Made by a program: the position numbers and the translations under genes. DNA of 64,000 nt. Origin: Oscheius dolichura. Lineage: Eukaryota > Nematoda > Chromadorea > Rhabditida > Rhabditidae. Positions 21,901 through 64,000 of this stretch are shown in pieces (position 1 is the stretch's first letter; the number at the start of each line of letters is the position of its first letter). Where the stretch lies: assembly GCA_932521035.1 (NCBI GenBank), contig OW051495.1, positions 1,488,001 to 1,552,000 of the forward strand, in the 5' to 3' direction. A model generated the notes under the pieces. That model had not been told where the DNA came from. It did not search any database and saw only the letters and a program-made list of their open reading frames with translations.

Positions 21901-22975
21901 TTATTGGGGAAATCTTATAAGGAGAACATGAAGCATTGAGGAGAGTAAAGATGGGCTGTTCAGATTTTCAAGTTTCAAGACCGCTAGAAATAAGAGCTTC
22001 TATGTTATTGGACAGTAATCGTGACATTCTTTTTTCGCTTGACTATGAGCTCTCTCAAATTTGACAAGAATAACTCCATAGACAGGGGGAAGTCACCGGC
22101 TATTAGTTTGAAGTGAATTATTTGCCATCCAATCAAGATTTCTGAGGAACTAGTTATATAATGTAGGGGAATCTTATAAAAGGGAACACGAAACTCAAAA
22201 AAAAGCTGATTCATTACTTTTAGTTTCCAGTCTCTTTGAAATAAGTGTATTCATAATCTTCTCTATGAAACGAATAGTGCTAGGCCTTTATTCTTCGCGA
22301 AATGGTAATTTTACTCTTCCATCCTTTTATTTATTTCAACACGCAAAAATTCCAATGAATATACCGTACATAGGATGGAAATTGTTAGAAATGACCGGCA
22401 AAAGAGGGCATTTTGTGGTTTGTTTCATCGGTTTCACTTCAATTTTCTCTTTATCCATTTAGCGATCGAAGCTTCCTTGGAAGAGGGGTTATTAGCTGTC
22501 ACTGAAACATTTTTTGACAGCGAAAATTAGCCCAAATTCGAAAAAAATTCAGAGAACCAGCAATAACAGGGGAACAGTTTATTTCTAGTGATTTTGAAAG
22601 CAGAAAATAAGCAAAATTTAATTTTATTCGCTTCATGTTCTCTTTTATGAAGTTCCTATTTATAAAATATTCATTGAATACCCCTAATTCTGAGGAAACA
22701 AAAAATTCCAATATTCAGGCAGCCAGGACGGTTCGTTCCTGTCCGTCTTCATCCATGACCCACTCCTGAAAGAGGAGGCCATCACCAGCGTGGCTCAGCT
22801 GCCGTCGAGGAGACATCTAGCCGAATATCTACACATTCCGGTGGTCAATGACCGGGCAGTCGATGTTTTTGACCTGAGAAATCTGGGAGCAGTGACCACC
22901 GCCGTCGCTAAATTCAAAGGACTGATTGGAATGAGCGGCGGCATCAAAAAGTCACATGTTTGCTCTATACAATAA
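3940..22975 (+). CDS. NWD1-like NACHT and WD-repeat STAND NTPase, 32 coding exons
   Basis: Exons: 3940-4065, 4104-4304, 5925-6163, 6954-7035, 7183-7327, 7366-7508, 8330-8604, 8736-8820, 8863-9021, 9163-9247, 9292-9512, 9598-9740, 10754-10848, 10983-11062, 11108-11259, 12054-12281, 12336-12432, 12748-12878, 12920-13172, 14126-14254, 14363-14557, 15472-15571, 15615-15719, 16021-16136, 16180-16239, 16865-17050, 18798-19206, 20460-20806, 21055-21198, 21586-21725, 21764-21864, 22719-22975. All phases agree over 5229 nt, giving about 1742 aa. Order: a Ser/Arg/Pro-rich start (1-42); a DUF4062-like region with [13 protein letters not shown] and [15 protein letters not shown] (about 68-170); P-loop GENGCGKTS (433-441) and Walker [10 protein letters not shown] (about 522-530); a helical region; then WD40 repeats from about 950 to the end ([42 protein letters not shown]). 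Animal NWD1 relatives have this order and similar size. They are presumed cytosolic ATP-dependent scaffolds. Exon 27 may instead start at 18783. Confidence 0.9.
4490..4692 (-). pseudogene. degenerate coiled-coil gene fragment, copy B
   Basis: Duplicate of the fragment at 3492-3715. [12 protein letters not shown] in one frame is followed in another by [14 protein letters not shown] and [17 protein letters not shown] with a TAA stop. It lies antisense inside intron 2 of the NWD1-like gene (4305-5924). The frame break between blocks argues for decay. Together with the pseudo-exon at 5058-5146 it marks a partial tandem duplication. Confidence 0.35.
5058..5146 (+). pseudogene. frameshifted duplicate of NWD1-like exon 2
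   Basis: This 89-nt stretch, followed by GGTAATACC, closely matches the last 88 nt of exon 2 (4217-4304), including the donor. One extra base (GAGAAGGCACGG against GAGACGCACGG) breaks the frame, and the VRVFTSSTF part upstream is absent. It lies in intron 2 and cannot substitute for exon 2. It is the downstream end of a tandem duplication that also copied the coiled-coil fragment. Nothing else is identifiable between 5160 and 5900. Confidence 0.75.
6715..6953 (+). other. open in-frame sequence at the 3' end of NWD1-like intron 3
   Basis: The frame that enters exon 4 is open upstream for about 80 codons inside the intron ([13 protein letters not shown] ... [16 protein letters not shown] ... 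MKSYITRF, then exon 4 RYIEDSN). The splice ETW-YIEDSN is clearly the family-conserved join, so this is not normal exon sequence. It may be an alternative start or exon, or captured coding sequence. The rest of the 790-nt intron shows only a weak family B repeat near 6470-6620. Confidence 0.25.
8088..8313. repeat. foldback repeat family A, half copy (reverse orientation)
   Basis: Contains CAAAGTTTGTGGGGCTACAG, TTGTCTTGACGTGCTCTCC, CAAGAAATGACCGAGATACGG and ends TTTGCCCATGTATG. It occupies the last part of intron 6 of the NWD1-like gene and ends about 16 nt before the exon 7 acceptor, so the acceptor tract follows directly on the element. Confidence 0.75.
8736..9740 (+). other. NACHT/P-loop ATPase core of the NWD1-like protein (exons 8-12)
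   Basis: The pre-loop linker [10 protein letters not shown] is followed by the P-loop GENGCGKTS with an intact Lys-Thr (exon 9, from 8863). The Walker B strand [11 protein letters not shown] with its acidic residues is in exon 11. Then comes [15 protein letters not shown], where helical NACHT-associated segments normally begin. Both nucleotide-binding motifs are intact, so ATP binding is expected. Confidence 0.8.
9749..10159 (+). CDS. hypothetical 136-codon reading frame inside NWD1-like intron 12
   Basis: The frame opens just after the exon 12 donor and ends with TGA at 10159. It encodes [17 protein letters not shown], then [34 protein letters not shown] and a basic [14 protein letters not shown] tail. 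It is not in frame with exon 12 (read-through meets TGA at once). No signal peptide and no family is recognised. AT-rich DNA makes chance frames of this length unlikely but not impossible. It could be a decayed insertion or a nested gene exon. The remainder of the 1-kb intron shows nothing clear. Confidence 0.2.
   Translation: MGENFGKKKNNICTICNSHQEAFIVLHRLIVGRFHISSETAKKKIYSLLLCELIFQHDNAFPIIDSELYKELLEQNTNKRKYITVSRGNCMFLREHKVEWLLFTPELFENQRGTETSTRKRKLSELSVKLEKIIRY
12433..12747. repeat. inverted pair of tRNA-like SINE copies filling NWD1-like intron 17
   Basis: Plus-strand copy at about 12447-12540: AATAGCGCAATGCGATGAGG (A-box-like), GAGTTCGATCCCCGCC (B-box), then a TTTTTGCTTTTTT tail. Minus-strand copy at about 12594-12700: TGGTGCAATGCGGTTTGGCG, CGCGTTCGATCCCCACC, then TTTTTTGCC. 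The two share a core but are not identical. Neither gives a good acceptor stem, so neither looks like a functional tRNA. Together they make up most of the intron. Confidence 0.6.
13589..14125 (+). pseudogene. intronic secreted-protein-like reading frame with a stop in the signal peptide
   Basis: In intron 19 of the NWD1-like gene. ATG 13589 gives [10 protein letters not shown], then TAG at 13619, then [17 protein letters not shown] in the same frame. Ignoring the TAG, this is a good signal peptide. The frame then stays open for about 170 codons ([64 protein letters not shown]) and runs without a stop into NWD1-like exon 20 in its correct frame. I do not recognise the protein. The DNA around the ATG (13530-13615) resembles the 5' leader and start of the nested phosphatase-like gene (46868-46950). 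Best reading: a relic of an inserted gene. An alternative long exon is possible. Confidence 0.4.
14881..14984. repeat. small GC-rich foldback element
   Basis: Begins ACCAAGAAAC and ends GTTCCTTGGTA. Inside are two direct units (GGGGTGACGTTACCCCCGCC and GGGGTGACTTTACACCCG) and an inverted AACGGGGGGAAAGTCCCCGTT. Located in intron 21 of the NWD1-like gene, whose 914 nt otherwise show nothing. Confidence 0.55.
16425..16555. repeat. foldback repeat family C
   Basis: Left end AACCCGTTTCCAATGGAAAA then GACACCAACTCAAACG; right end TTTGAATGTGTGTCTTTTCC then GTTGGAAACAAACTG. The ends are inverted copies of each other. Internal block GGAGACGCGCCGCGAATTTT. Relatives: 42000-42110 (one half) and 21355-21490 (inverted TCCATTTCCAACGGATATTCC ends). 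Located in intron 25 of the NWD1-like gene (16240-16864). Confidence 0.65.
17051..18797 (+). other. NWD1-like intron 26: coding-like start, family B repeat, AT-rich tail
   Basis: After exon 26 the frame stays open through the donor for 74 codons to TAG at 17270 ([49 protein letters not shown]). Retaining the intron would therefore give a C-terminally truncated protein with a new tail. A family B repeat lies at 17636-17720. From 17860 to 18770 the DNA is AT-rich with a 17-19 nt A run near 18665 and no recognisable gene. Confidence 0.35.
21355..21490. repeat. foldback repeat family C relative
   Basis: TTGTCCATTTCCAACGGATATTCC at the left and GGAATATCCGTTGGAAATGGA at the right form an inverted repeat. 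The interior has CCGCTACGGACCTGGAAGC and CCCGTAGCGGATACGCGCC. Located in intron 29 of the NWD1-like gene. Confidence 0.65.
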
Positions 22976-22976
22976 A
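22971..22976 (+). terminator. AATAAA overlapping the NWD1-like stop codon
   Basis: The stop TAA (22973-22975) lies inside AATAAA. If used, the 3' UTR would be only about 10-20 nt. Confidence 0.4.
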
Positions 22977-23414
22977 TACAGCTCAATAGATCTTACTGTA
23001 ATTGTTGCATTCTTCAACTGTTCGTAAAATCGGAATCAAAAAGTATCTTTTATCACGAGGAACGAACAAGAATATTTTAATAGGCAGCTTTTGTGGAATA
23101 CTCGGAACTGAATACTTGTTGAGAAAACTCCAAAAAGATCCAAAAAGTAGAATATTAGAAAAGAATCGAGTTTTTTCAACAAGTGTTTGGTGCTTCAACG
23201 TTGACATAAATGAACCTCTCCTTCTGTTGGACACTGAATCCCATGACTGAAAGCGAAAAAATATGGCAACTCTAAAGATTTGAAAGTGGATGATTATTTC
23301 CGTAAATTGAATCGCGGTTCCAAAGAACTTCCTATCTTTCACAAGGAATATGTATAAATTTCATTTGTCCGAGCGGTGTTTAGAAGAACCTTTGTTAGCC
23401 TTATTCGATAGCAT

Positions 23415-23812
23415 ACATGGGCAAAACGCCCAATTTCGGGCGCACCCGGACTGGAGTGTCGGCTGTTTGTGTCCGTATCTCGGGCATTTCCTGGTCAATT
23501 TCAAAACTTTAACCTGCATCTTGTAGAGCACGTCAAGACGATTCTAACAAGCTTGTTCATAAACACGGATACAAAGAAAAATCGCTAGCCTCACAAACGT
23601 TGACTTGGTCGAGATTGGTCTCAGGAAGCGTTACGTAACGCTCCTTTATCAACGTTTGTGGGACTACAGATTTTTCTGTCAGTCCGTTTGAGCTGTGATC
23701 AGGCTTGTTAGAATCGTCTTGACGTGCTCTACAAGATGGTCTTTGAATTTTAAAAATTCATCGAGAAATACCCGAGATACGGGCACAAACGCCCGACACG
23801 CTGACGTGGATT
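23415..23812. repeat. foldback repeat family A, full palindrome
   Basis: The left arm runs from ACATGGGCAAAACGCCC through GTGTCGGCTGTTTGTGTCCG and CACGTCAAGACGATTCTAAC to GTTGACTTGGTCG. The right arm is its inverted copy, ending CGGGCACAAACGCCCGACACG. The centre contains AGCGTTACGTAACGCT. This about 400-bp copy has both arms; the others in the window are single arms. No coding capacity, so a non-autonomous foldback or MITE-like element is likely. Confidence 0.8.
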
Positions 23813-24262
23813 TTTTTTTTTGGAGCCCTGGCCAAGACGGTAACGCCGGTTGACATGGATTTCGCCTGGTAAATGATGTTTCGATGGGAGCATTTATAAA
23901 ACTCTTCTTCCACCCGCTTGATGGTTACCTTTTGGGGGGAAATTATAGAAATACTTTTACTATCAAAATTTCACTAAATCTGGTTTTTCGTATTGCACAC
24001 TTCGAATCTTGGCGACAATGGCAGACAGAGAAAGGAGCGACCATCTACCGGTCTTGTAACATATTTTGTAAAGAACTGTTCAAAGTTTTACAGTGCCTAT
24101 GTATGAATTGGCCCTTTTTTGTTTCACTTCCAATTGATCCTCAATCTTGCTTCAAAACTGTCTCCCCCTGATTTTTTTCTCCCTTTTGTCGAAGAAAAAA
24201 GACCAATTTTGAAACTTCACAATAAACTTTTCATTATTGAAGGACAAAAATGACAAGGTAAT

Positions 24263-24268
24263 TTTATT
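24263..24268 (-). terminator. likely poly(A) signal of the MAGI gene
   Basis: AATAAA on the minus strand about 215 nt downstream of the stop at 24483. Confidence 0.35.
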
Positions 24269-24482
24269 CTTCTATTCATCAGGAATATGGTGTGTTTTTA
24301 AGTGATAATGAGACATAGAAAAACGGGACTGAGAATGATTGAATATATACAAAAGGAATAAGGACAAAGAATTCACTGGAGCGAGAGATGAGACCCATGG
24401 GATAATTGGATAGAAGAAGTCATGTTTTGGGGGATAAAATAGACAAAAATACGGTAGAATATGGATAAAATTGAGGATAAAT

Positions 24483-58829
<34,347 letters not shown>

Positions 58830-58852
58830 TGAAGTCAAATTTGTCAAATTTT

Positions 58853-58859
58853 CTGAAAA
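58853..58859 (-). promoter_or_regulatory. acceptor upstream of MAGI exon 1
   Basis: GTTTTCAG on the minus strand ends 23 nt before ATG 58829. MAGI messages therefore either receive a spliced leader here or have non-coding 5' exons above 58860. Confidence 0.45.
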
Positions 58860-59684
58860 CAAGACGTTATCGTGTAATTAGGTGGAAGTAAGAACATCCA
58901 TTTTAAAAAGTCGATGAAATAAGAAAATGAAGAAATGAGATGGAGGAGAATAATACGTTTTTGGGGTATTTGGCTTCAATGGGGATTGAAAAGGAAGATA
59001 AATTTGATATTTCTATTATGCCGATAAGATTTGTTGTGAAACGGGTTACATATTTTTCTGAACGGAGTCGAGTAAACTCTACGAGATTATAAGAAATTGG
59101 ATCAAACCGCCAGCAAAATGATCCCGTATGTTCTGGAAAAGTCTTGCAATTAGCAATAAATGGGATTGTCAAACAAGTATAGCGATAGTCATTGTGGAAA
59201 ATTAATAGGGACGGTGAAGCCCTAATGAACGAGTAAGAGAAATGACATTCTTCTTCCTCAAAATGAAAGTGTGATTCCCTACTGTTTTACAGCCCTCATA
59301 ATAGGAAATCGATAGCAAGAAACCTCTGGTAGGCAGTTTATTAGCAATATTTGTAAGGTGAGAAACCGTTATTAGGTTGTAACATAAGTCTTGTCCCTGG
59401 GTTTCCCACAAATCCCCGTGCTCCAATTCTTTTTCCGTTATATTCTACGCCTCGTTTTATGGTTATCCACCAATTTTCAGTTCATTTGCATGTCACCGTG
59501 AATTTTGACAACCGAAAAAAGGAGTCAAACCTTGGGTGACTAGGTCAATTTCGCTTCCAAAAACTCTGATTTTGGTACCATTCGACTCCTCTCAATGAGA
59601 CAAATCCAGTGGTGCAAAAATCATCTCGATCGGAAACGATTTGACGGGGTTACACCCTTCCGAAATTTGAACTCGACCTCCCCG

Positions 59685-59800
59685 TTGTGATACATATGGC
59701 TCAATGCAATTGCGCGGCGTCTATCACTTCCGAGTTCGACTCCCGCCGCTGGCAAAACATTTTTGCATTTATTTCACAGCTGATATGACATGTTTATGAA
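59685..59800 (+). repeat. tRNA-like SINE copy
   Basis: ATGGCTCAATGCAATTGCGCGG (A-box-like), TTCCGAGTTCGACTCCCGCC (B-box), then GCTGGCAAAACATTTTTGC. A preceding CCTTGGGTGACTAGGTC block echoes AACTTGGGTCACTAGTG beside the copy at 61690. Confidence 0.5.
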
Positions 59801-60539
59801 AGGCAATTGCCATTTGTTATTTTTTCGTGTTATTTTCGATTTTCTAATTGAATTTTTATAGGTTCTATATAACGAATAAAGAGGCTTCTTGATTTTTAGA
59901 TTATTCGGAGAAGAAGTAAAAAAAAAGCTGTGTGTTGCCAATTGTTTTTTGAAGAGGCGGGCGCCACAATGAGAAATGATGGCGCCGCTCGCTGGCGGTC
60001 AAGGGAAAAACATTTGGAGCTGATTTATGACAGGAGGAGGCGAGAGAAGGAGAGATTCCCGGGGAGATACGGGTCCCCCCAATCAGAAAGGGAGAGACTA
60101 TAGCCAGCTGATCCATTGAGAAGTCCACTTTTTCTGATTATTTCTCGAGGAGGAGGAGAAGGACAGAGGGAGAGACCGGCTCCGATCCCACGACGTCAGA
60201 TTTATTTGCATTGTTTCTTGCTTTTTGATACGTGGGGCGAAACACACGAGGGGGGACGGATTTCGGACAAGATTTCGACCGGACAGAGTAGAGGAAAACA
60301 CGGAAAAATCGGGGAGGGAAAGAGGCAGTAAATCAAGAGATTGGAGGGAAAAGTCCGGAGCCAGGAAATCAATCAACATCAGAGGGAAAAGGCCAAGATT
60401 AATGAGAGGATGGCCCCCGGTCAATCGGAGACGACAAGGCGCCATAATAATGGCCCGTTTACTACTACTTTTTAGAGGTTTTTATGGAAGAATAAAGGGG
60501 GTTGGCTGGGGGGAACTGGGATAGGATGGTAGAGGATGT

Positions 60540-61000
60540 GACTAAAAATTGCTGGAAATCTAGAAAAGGCTTCGAATTCTGTTGAAACGCATAACGCTTT
60601 TGTAGTTTTCTTTGCGTTTTATAAGGCTTTCGATATTAGACGTAGCACTTAGTTTTCTATAAATAGAAAGCTTGAAATACTTTTGAATTCGAATTCGAAT
60701 GGCAGAAAGGCGCTATAATGAGGTTGCTATCATCTTTTTGAAGTTTTTACGAAGGAATAAGAGATGTCGGGGAAGGGAACTAGGATTACAAGTCTGGATT
60801 GAAGTGTAGAAATCGTTTGAAATGAAAAAAAGAAACCAAATACTCTAGAAAAAAACGTATATTTTATGATAGTTTACACAGCAACTCAGCGACATCGAGC
60901 AATCAGTTTTCCATTAATATAGAACTTGAAACAGTTCTGAATTCAAGCGGTTGGAGCAAAATAATTTTTTGGAAGTTACCATGCTATAATAAAAAAGGAG
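60540..61000. repeat. decayed direct duplication upstream of MAGI
   Basis: CTAGAAAAGGCTTCG ... TTTTCTATAAATAGAAAGC then TTGAAATACTTTTGAATTC (60560-60695) is echoed by CTCTAGAAAAAAACG ... TTTTCCATTAATATAGAAC then TTGAAACAGTTCTGAATTC (60842-60948). A weaker third echo lies near 62310-62385. Confidence 0.4.
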
Positions 61001-61086
61001 AAGAGCGCTTTAGTATGGCTACAGGTCCAAATGGGAACTACAAATAATTCGCTTGTTGGAAAAGGAAAAATCTCAAAAAAAAGTGT

Positions 61087-61515
61087 TATTTGCGTTTACA
61101 AGGAGGGTACAAAAAGGGGACAACATTGGGGAATGGACAGGAATGGAGAGGAATCTACAAAAGGGGAACAATACCATAAATAACGGCTGTTTTTGACTTT
61201 TTTTCTTCCGGGGGGAGGCCCGCCTAGGACCCACTTCACGGTTTTCCTTTTTGAGGAATTAGAGAGGTATTTCCCGGAAAACAAATAATAAATATAGTAC
61301 AGAGAATTGAAGGACGTCAGCATGAATAAGAAAGCAAAAACGCCGATTTTCCCCTTAAAAAGTCACGACTAAAACAGTGGGGCTGGGTAATTCGGAAGGA
61401 GGTCGAAGAAGTGCGTCGAAAACAGCCGTTATTTGTGTTATTGTTCCCCTTTTGTAGATTCCTCTCCATTTAATATTGTTACCTTTTTGTACCCTCCTTG
61501 TAAATGCAAAAAAAA
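61087..61515. repeat. foldback element with arms of about 100 bp
   Basis: Left arm: GCGTTTACAAGGAGGGTAC ... GAGAGGAATCTACAAAAGGGG, AACAATACCATAAATAACGGC. Right arm, inverted: GCCGTTATTTGTGTTATTGTT, CCCCTTTTGTAGATTCCTCTC ... GTACCCTCCTTGTAAATGC. The left arm carries an extra GGACAGGAATGG unit. The spacer is about 215 nt with no coding sequence. Confidence 0.75.
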
Positions 61516-61689
61516 CCCTTTCTGTTGACATTCGTCTAGAATGTCCATAATTTTGCCGCTATACAAAAAGAGATACCTTACCCTAAAGAAAAAAAAGCGA
61601 AACCGGCCAGAAACAACTTTTTTCTAATTGAAATTGCATCTAATTATTTTTTTTTTCACGATGTTGTACACCCGGAACCACTCTGGATG

Positions 61690-61800
61690 ATGTATCTATA
61701 AAGCAAAAGAGTTTTTGCATACCCGGGGTTCGAACCCGCAAGCCTTGGATCCCCAGGCAGCGCACTTGCCGATTGCGCCACTTGGCCATTCAGGGGACGG
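61690..61800 (-). repeat. tRNA-like SINE copy (best tRNA resemblance)
   Basis: On the minus strand: CCAAGTGGCGCAATCGGCAAG (good A-box), CTGCCTGGGGATCCAAGGC, TTGCGGGTTCGAACCCCGGG (perfect B-box and T-arm), then a TATGCAAAAACTCTTTTGC tail. The acceptor stem does not pair and the anticodon stem is poor, so I call a tRNA-derived element rather than a tRNA gene. Confidence 0.5.
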
Positions 61801-62819
61801 ACGGCGGACGGTGGACGGCGCACTTTTCTAAACGCGTTTGTCGCTTGTTCTCGCTTATTCCATGGCCAAACTTCCCCAAACTTGGGTCACTAGTGCAACT
61901 TTGTACGGGGCACCCGGCGCAGTCAAAAAAATTGGGGTTCTTCAGAAGGAAAAAGAGTTATAAGCACAAACGTCATTACGTAACTTAGCCTTTCACAGGG
62001 GCAAACACAAATAACGCGCAGCGCTTGGCGCTGCGCGCGATACTCTAGCTGAAAATGTCAGGCACCTTTTACCCGTTATAATAGCATCCGATAGACTGGA
62101 TTGACCAACTTGTTTTTGATTAATAGAGGGTTGAAACATTATCAAATTCCCACGCGAAGGCGCCAAACAAATGAGAAGGAACATCTGTTTTCTAACGTTT
62201 TTATGGGGGAATAAAAGGGTCCTGGAGAGAAATTTGGAGTCTGGCAATCTGCTCTAGGTCTAATAACGCTTTCAAAGCCAAAAAATGGGTGAATACTGTA
62301 AGGAAATTCGGTAACGCTTCTATTCTAAAAAAAGTGAAAACAACTCATCTCTTCCCTTACATAGAGAACTTGGAACATTTTTCACTTTCCAAAAAATAAT
62401 GTTGGAATGTTGGCGGAATTGTTGAAAATAGCCACAAAACGGCGTAAAAAGCAGAGCTAAAGAGGCTAATACGGGTTTCATGGAGGAGGGTCTCCCCCCT
62501 CGCAGGCTTGCTTCTTGAGGTCTCGCGGGGATTAGAAAGTAAGAAATCACGTTCAGAGAGACGGCAGAGAATTCCCAGTATGGCGATTTTCTTCTTGGCT
62601 ATTCATCAAAATTCAAATCGGATAAAGATTAGAGACGGATAAAGTCATAAAATATGAAAAGTACGCGAGGAAATTTGAGTAAACGGAAGAGAGAGCGAGG
62701 CGGGAGCGGGGGGAAGGGCGAGAGTCGCCCCCCGCCGCCGGCGGACGAGGAACACCTGAGGACGGGAGGCTTGACAGAGGTCAATAGTGCTGTTTGACCG
62801 CGAGAGACGGCAGACGGAT

Positions 62820-63600
62820 CGCGGAAATCGGACAGGAGGACGGGGAAAATTATAGCGGGCCGTCAGAATTAGTTCTTCAGTAAGGGGAGAATGATAAATA
62901 GGAATTGTAATGCATAAAAAAACAAATGGGGCAAATACTGCAAGTTCTGATTCATTAAATTATAAAATTCTCCCGAATCAGTTTATCTATTCGTGGCAGA
63001 ACATCAAAAATTCAAACAAACATGTGTCTCAGGCTGAATGGGCCCAGGTTTTGTCTAGTTCGGTGGTAATTTTTATTCGAAACGCCTAAGAAAATACAAC
63101 GTGAAGAAAGAAAACTAGCAAATTCAGTTGGCACACCTATATCTACTCCCCTAACAACACTAAAAATAACAGAAAGTCCAATTGATCCAGCTTTATTAGG
63201 AAAGGGAAGTAAAGTAGCTATTTCGACTGAAAGGCTCTTATTTATCTACCCCTCTAACAACTCTAAAAAGTACAAAAGATGTTCGAGATCTCAATACTTG
63301 CCGATTTGGCCGGTAATCGGATAGGAGGAGGGAGAAATTTATGGTGGGGTATTAGACGGACCAAACTATTAGTTCCTGAACAAGTGAACAGTGCTAAATA
63401 ACAGTTGTGATCCATAAAAAACACTGATGATTGAGAATGGAAGAATGATCTACACAAAGAGTGTAAAATTAGCCCGAACCAGTTTATTTATCTATCGGAC
63501 AACATTCAAAATTCTAACAAAAATATGACCCAGGCCAGCTGAATGATCTCAAAATTCGACACTAGGAACTTTTTGAGCTTCAGGACAAGGATAATAACCT
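62820..63600. repeat. decayed tandem duplication, period about 490-500 bp
   Basis: CGGAAATCGGACAGGAGGACG ... ATTAGTTCTTCAGTAAGGG ... ATGCATAAAAAAACA ... CCGAATCAGTTTATCTATTCG (62820-63000) recurs as CGGTAATCGGATAGGAGGAGG ... ATTAGTTCCTGAACAAGTG ... ATCCATAAAAAACA ... CCGAACCAGTTTATTTATC (63308-63500). Confidence 0.6.
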
Positions 63601-64000
63601 GCCGCCTTCTTTTCTGTAGTTCCTCACAGGTTCTACGGGAAAAAAAATGGTATTATTTAGAGAAAAAAACAAAGTTTCGGTCAGCCAATTTACCCAGCTA
63701 CTTCCAGTAGCTGCAGTCGGATATTTACTTATCGTTTTCAAAGTACGCCCTAAAATAGCGAAGCGTGTAGCGGCGCCGTCCGACGAGAACGCGGTGTTCT
63801 CCCATTTTCGCAATAAAATTACGTAGGCGATCAAAGCTTTTTGGTTATTGGACATCCGAAAATCGCTGTTTTATGCAGAAGAATCAAATTTATTGGCGGG
63901 TAACGGCGATTGACCGCTTCAAAAACGGAAACGTTTTATTTCAATCGGAGCTATAATTCTTCCAGTTCAGCATTATGTTGTCCAAGAAGGCGAACTCATT

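Larger units (their letters stand above)
12920..22975 (+). other. WD40 repeat region of the NWD1-like protein (exons 19-32)
   Basis: Successive WD-type strands: [19 protein letters not shown] then [60 protein letters not shown] then [25 protein letters not shown] then [38 protein letters not shown]; and a last blade near [18 protein letters not shown]. Repeat edges tend to coincide with exon edges, for example the IIV or IID starts of exons 20, 29 and 30. The C-terminus KKSHVCSIQ follows the final blade. Confidence 0.78.
22976..24482. other. convergent intergenic region between the NWD1-like and MAGI genes
   Basis: About 1.5 kb between the two convergent 3' ends. It contains the complete family A palindrome (23415-23812) and, on the minus strand, a likely MAGI poly(A) signal at 24263-24268. 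I see no credible coding sequence. Confidence 0.6.
58860..64000. other. region upstream of MAGI: no supported gene
   Basis: Open frames here are short, low-complexity or antisense to repeats, and none resembles a known protein. Contents: tRNA-like SINE copies (59685-59800, 61690-61800), a foldback (61087-61515), decayed tandem duplications (60540-61000, 62820-63600), and GC/purine-rich blocks (59930-60450, 62690-62870). The GC-rich blocks are candidates for promoter or 5' exon sequence of MAGI, but I cannot place a transcription start. Confidence 0.5.

Noticed and set aside
61690-61800. A functional tRNA gene on the minus strand.
   Set aside because: The A- and B-boxes are good, but the acceptor strands do not pair and the anticodon stem is weak. 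Related degenerate copies elsewhere fit a SINE better.

Overview
The window looks like nuclear DNA from a nematode. The genes are split by spliceosomal introns. Many introns are only 38-45 nt long and end in a TTTCAG-type acceptor. Four of the five main genes have a splice acceptor within about 25 nt of the start codon, as expected for spliced-leader trans-splicing. Two genes belong to the transthyretin-like (TTL) family, which is greatly expanded in nematodes. I cannot name the species. Intron phases agree across every exon join I propose, but all gene models come from reading the sequence and have no transcript support.

Layout. (1) 1-2.8 kb: two tandem minus-strand TTL genes, both secreted and each with two coding exons. 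(2) 2.8-5.2 kb: a decayed partial tandem duplication. It contains two copies of a coiled-coil coding fragment and a frameshifted copy of exon 2 of the next gene. (3) 3.94-22.98 kb, plus strand: one large gene with 32 coding exons (about 1742 aa) for a STAND NTPase of the NWD1 type: an N-terminal DUF4062-like region, a NACHT/P-loop ATPase, a helical region and a C-terminal WD40 array. Several of its introns carry open, coding-like sequence, tRNA-like SINE copies and foldback repeats. (4) 24.48-58.83 kb, minus strand, convergent with the NWD1-like gene: a MAGI-type scaffold (about 1111 aa, 24 coding exons) with an N-terminal PDZ0, a guanylate-kinase-like domain, two WW domains and five further PDZ domains. 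A candidate alternative first exon at 35.7-35.9 kb would give a short form lacking PDZ0, GK and WW1. (5) Inside the 11.8-kb intron 6 of the MAGI gene, on the opposite strand at 46.9-48.0 kb, lies a two-exon protein tyrosine phosphatase-like gene. Its catalytic His-Cys and WPD acid residues are replaced, so it is probably a pseudophosphatase. (6) 58.9-64 kb: no convincing coding gene. It holds degenerate tandem duplications, a foldback element, two tRNA-like SINE copies and GC/purine-rich blocks that may include the MAGI promoter.

Repeats. The non-coding DNA is rich in short non-autonomous elements: a palindromic foldback family in at least five copies, a tRNA-derived SINE-like family in about seven copies, several single long hairpins, a 16-bp-TIR mini-element, and many decayed 200-600 bp tandem duplications. 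I saw no rRNA, no convincing functional tRNA, no CRISPR array and no autonomous transposase.

The genes do not form an obvious common pathway. MAGI proteins organise epithelial junctions and synapses, NWD1-type proteins are cytosolic STAND ATPases, and TTL proteins are secreted. The most distinctive features are the coding-like sequence inside NWD1-gene introns, a nested pseudophosphatase whose 5' leader is shared with an unrelated intronic reading frame, and the repeat families.
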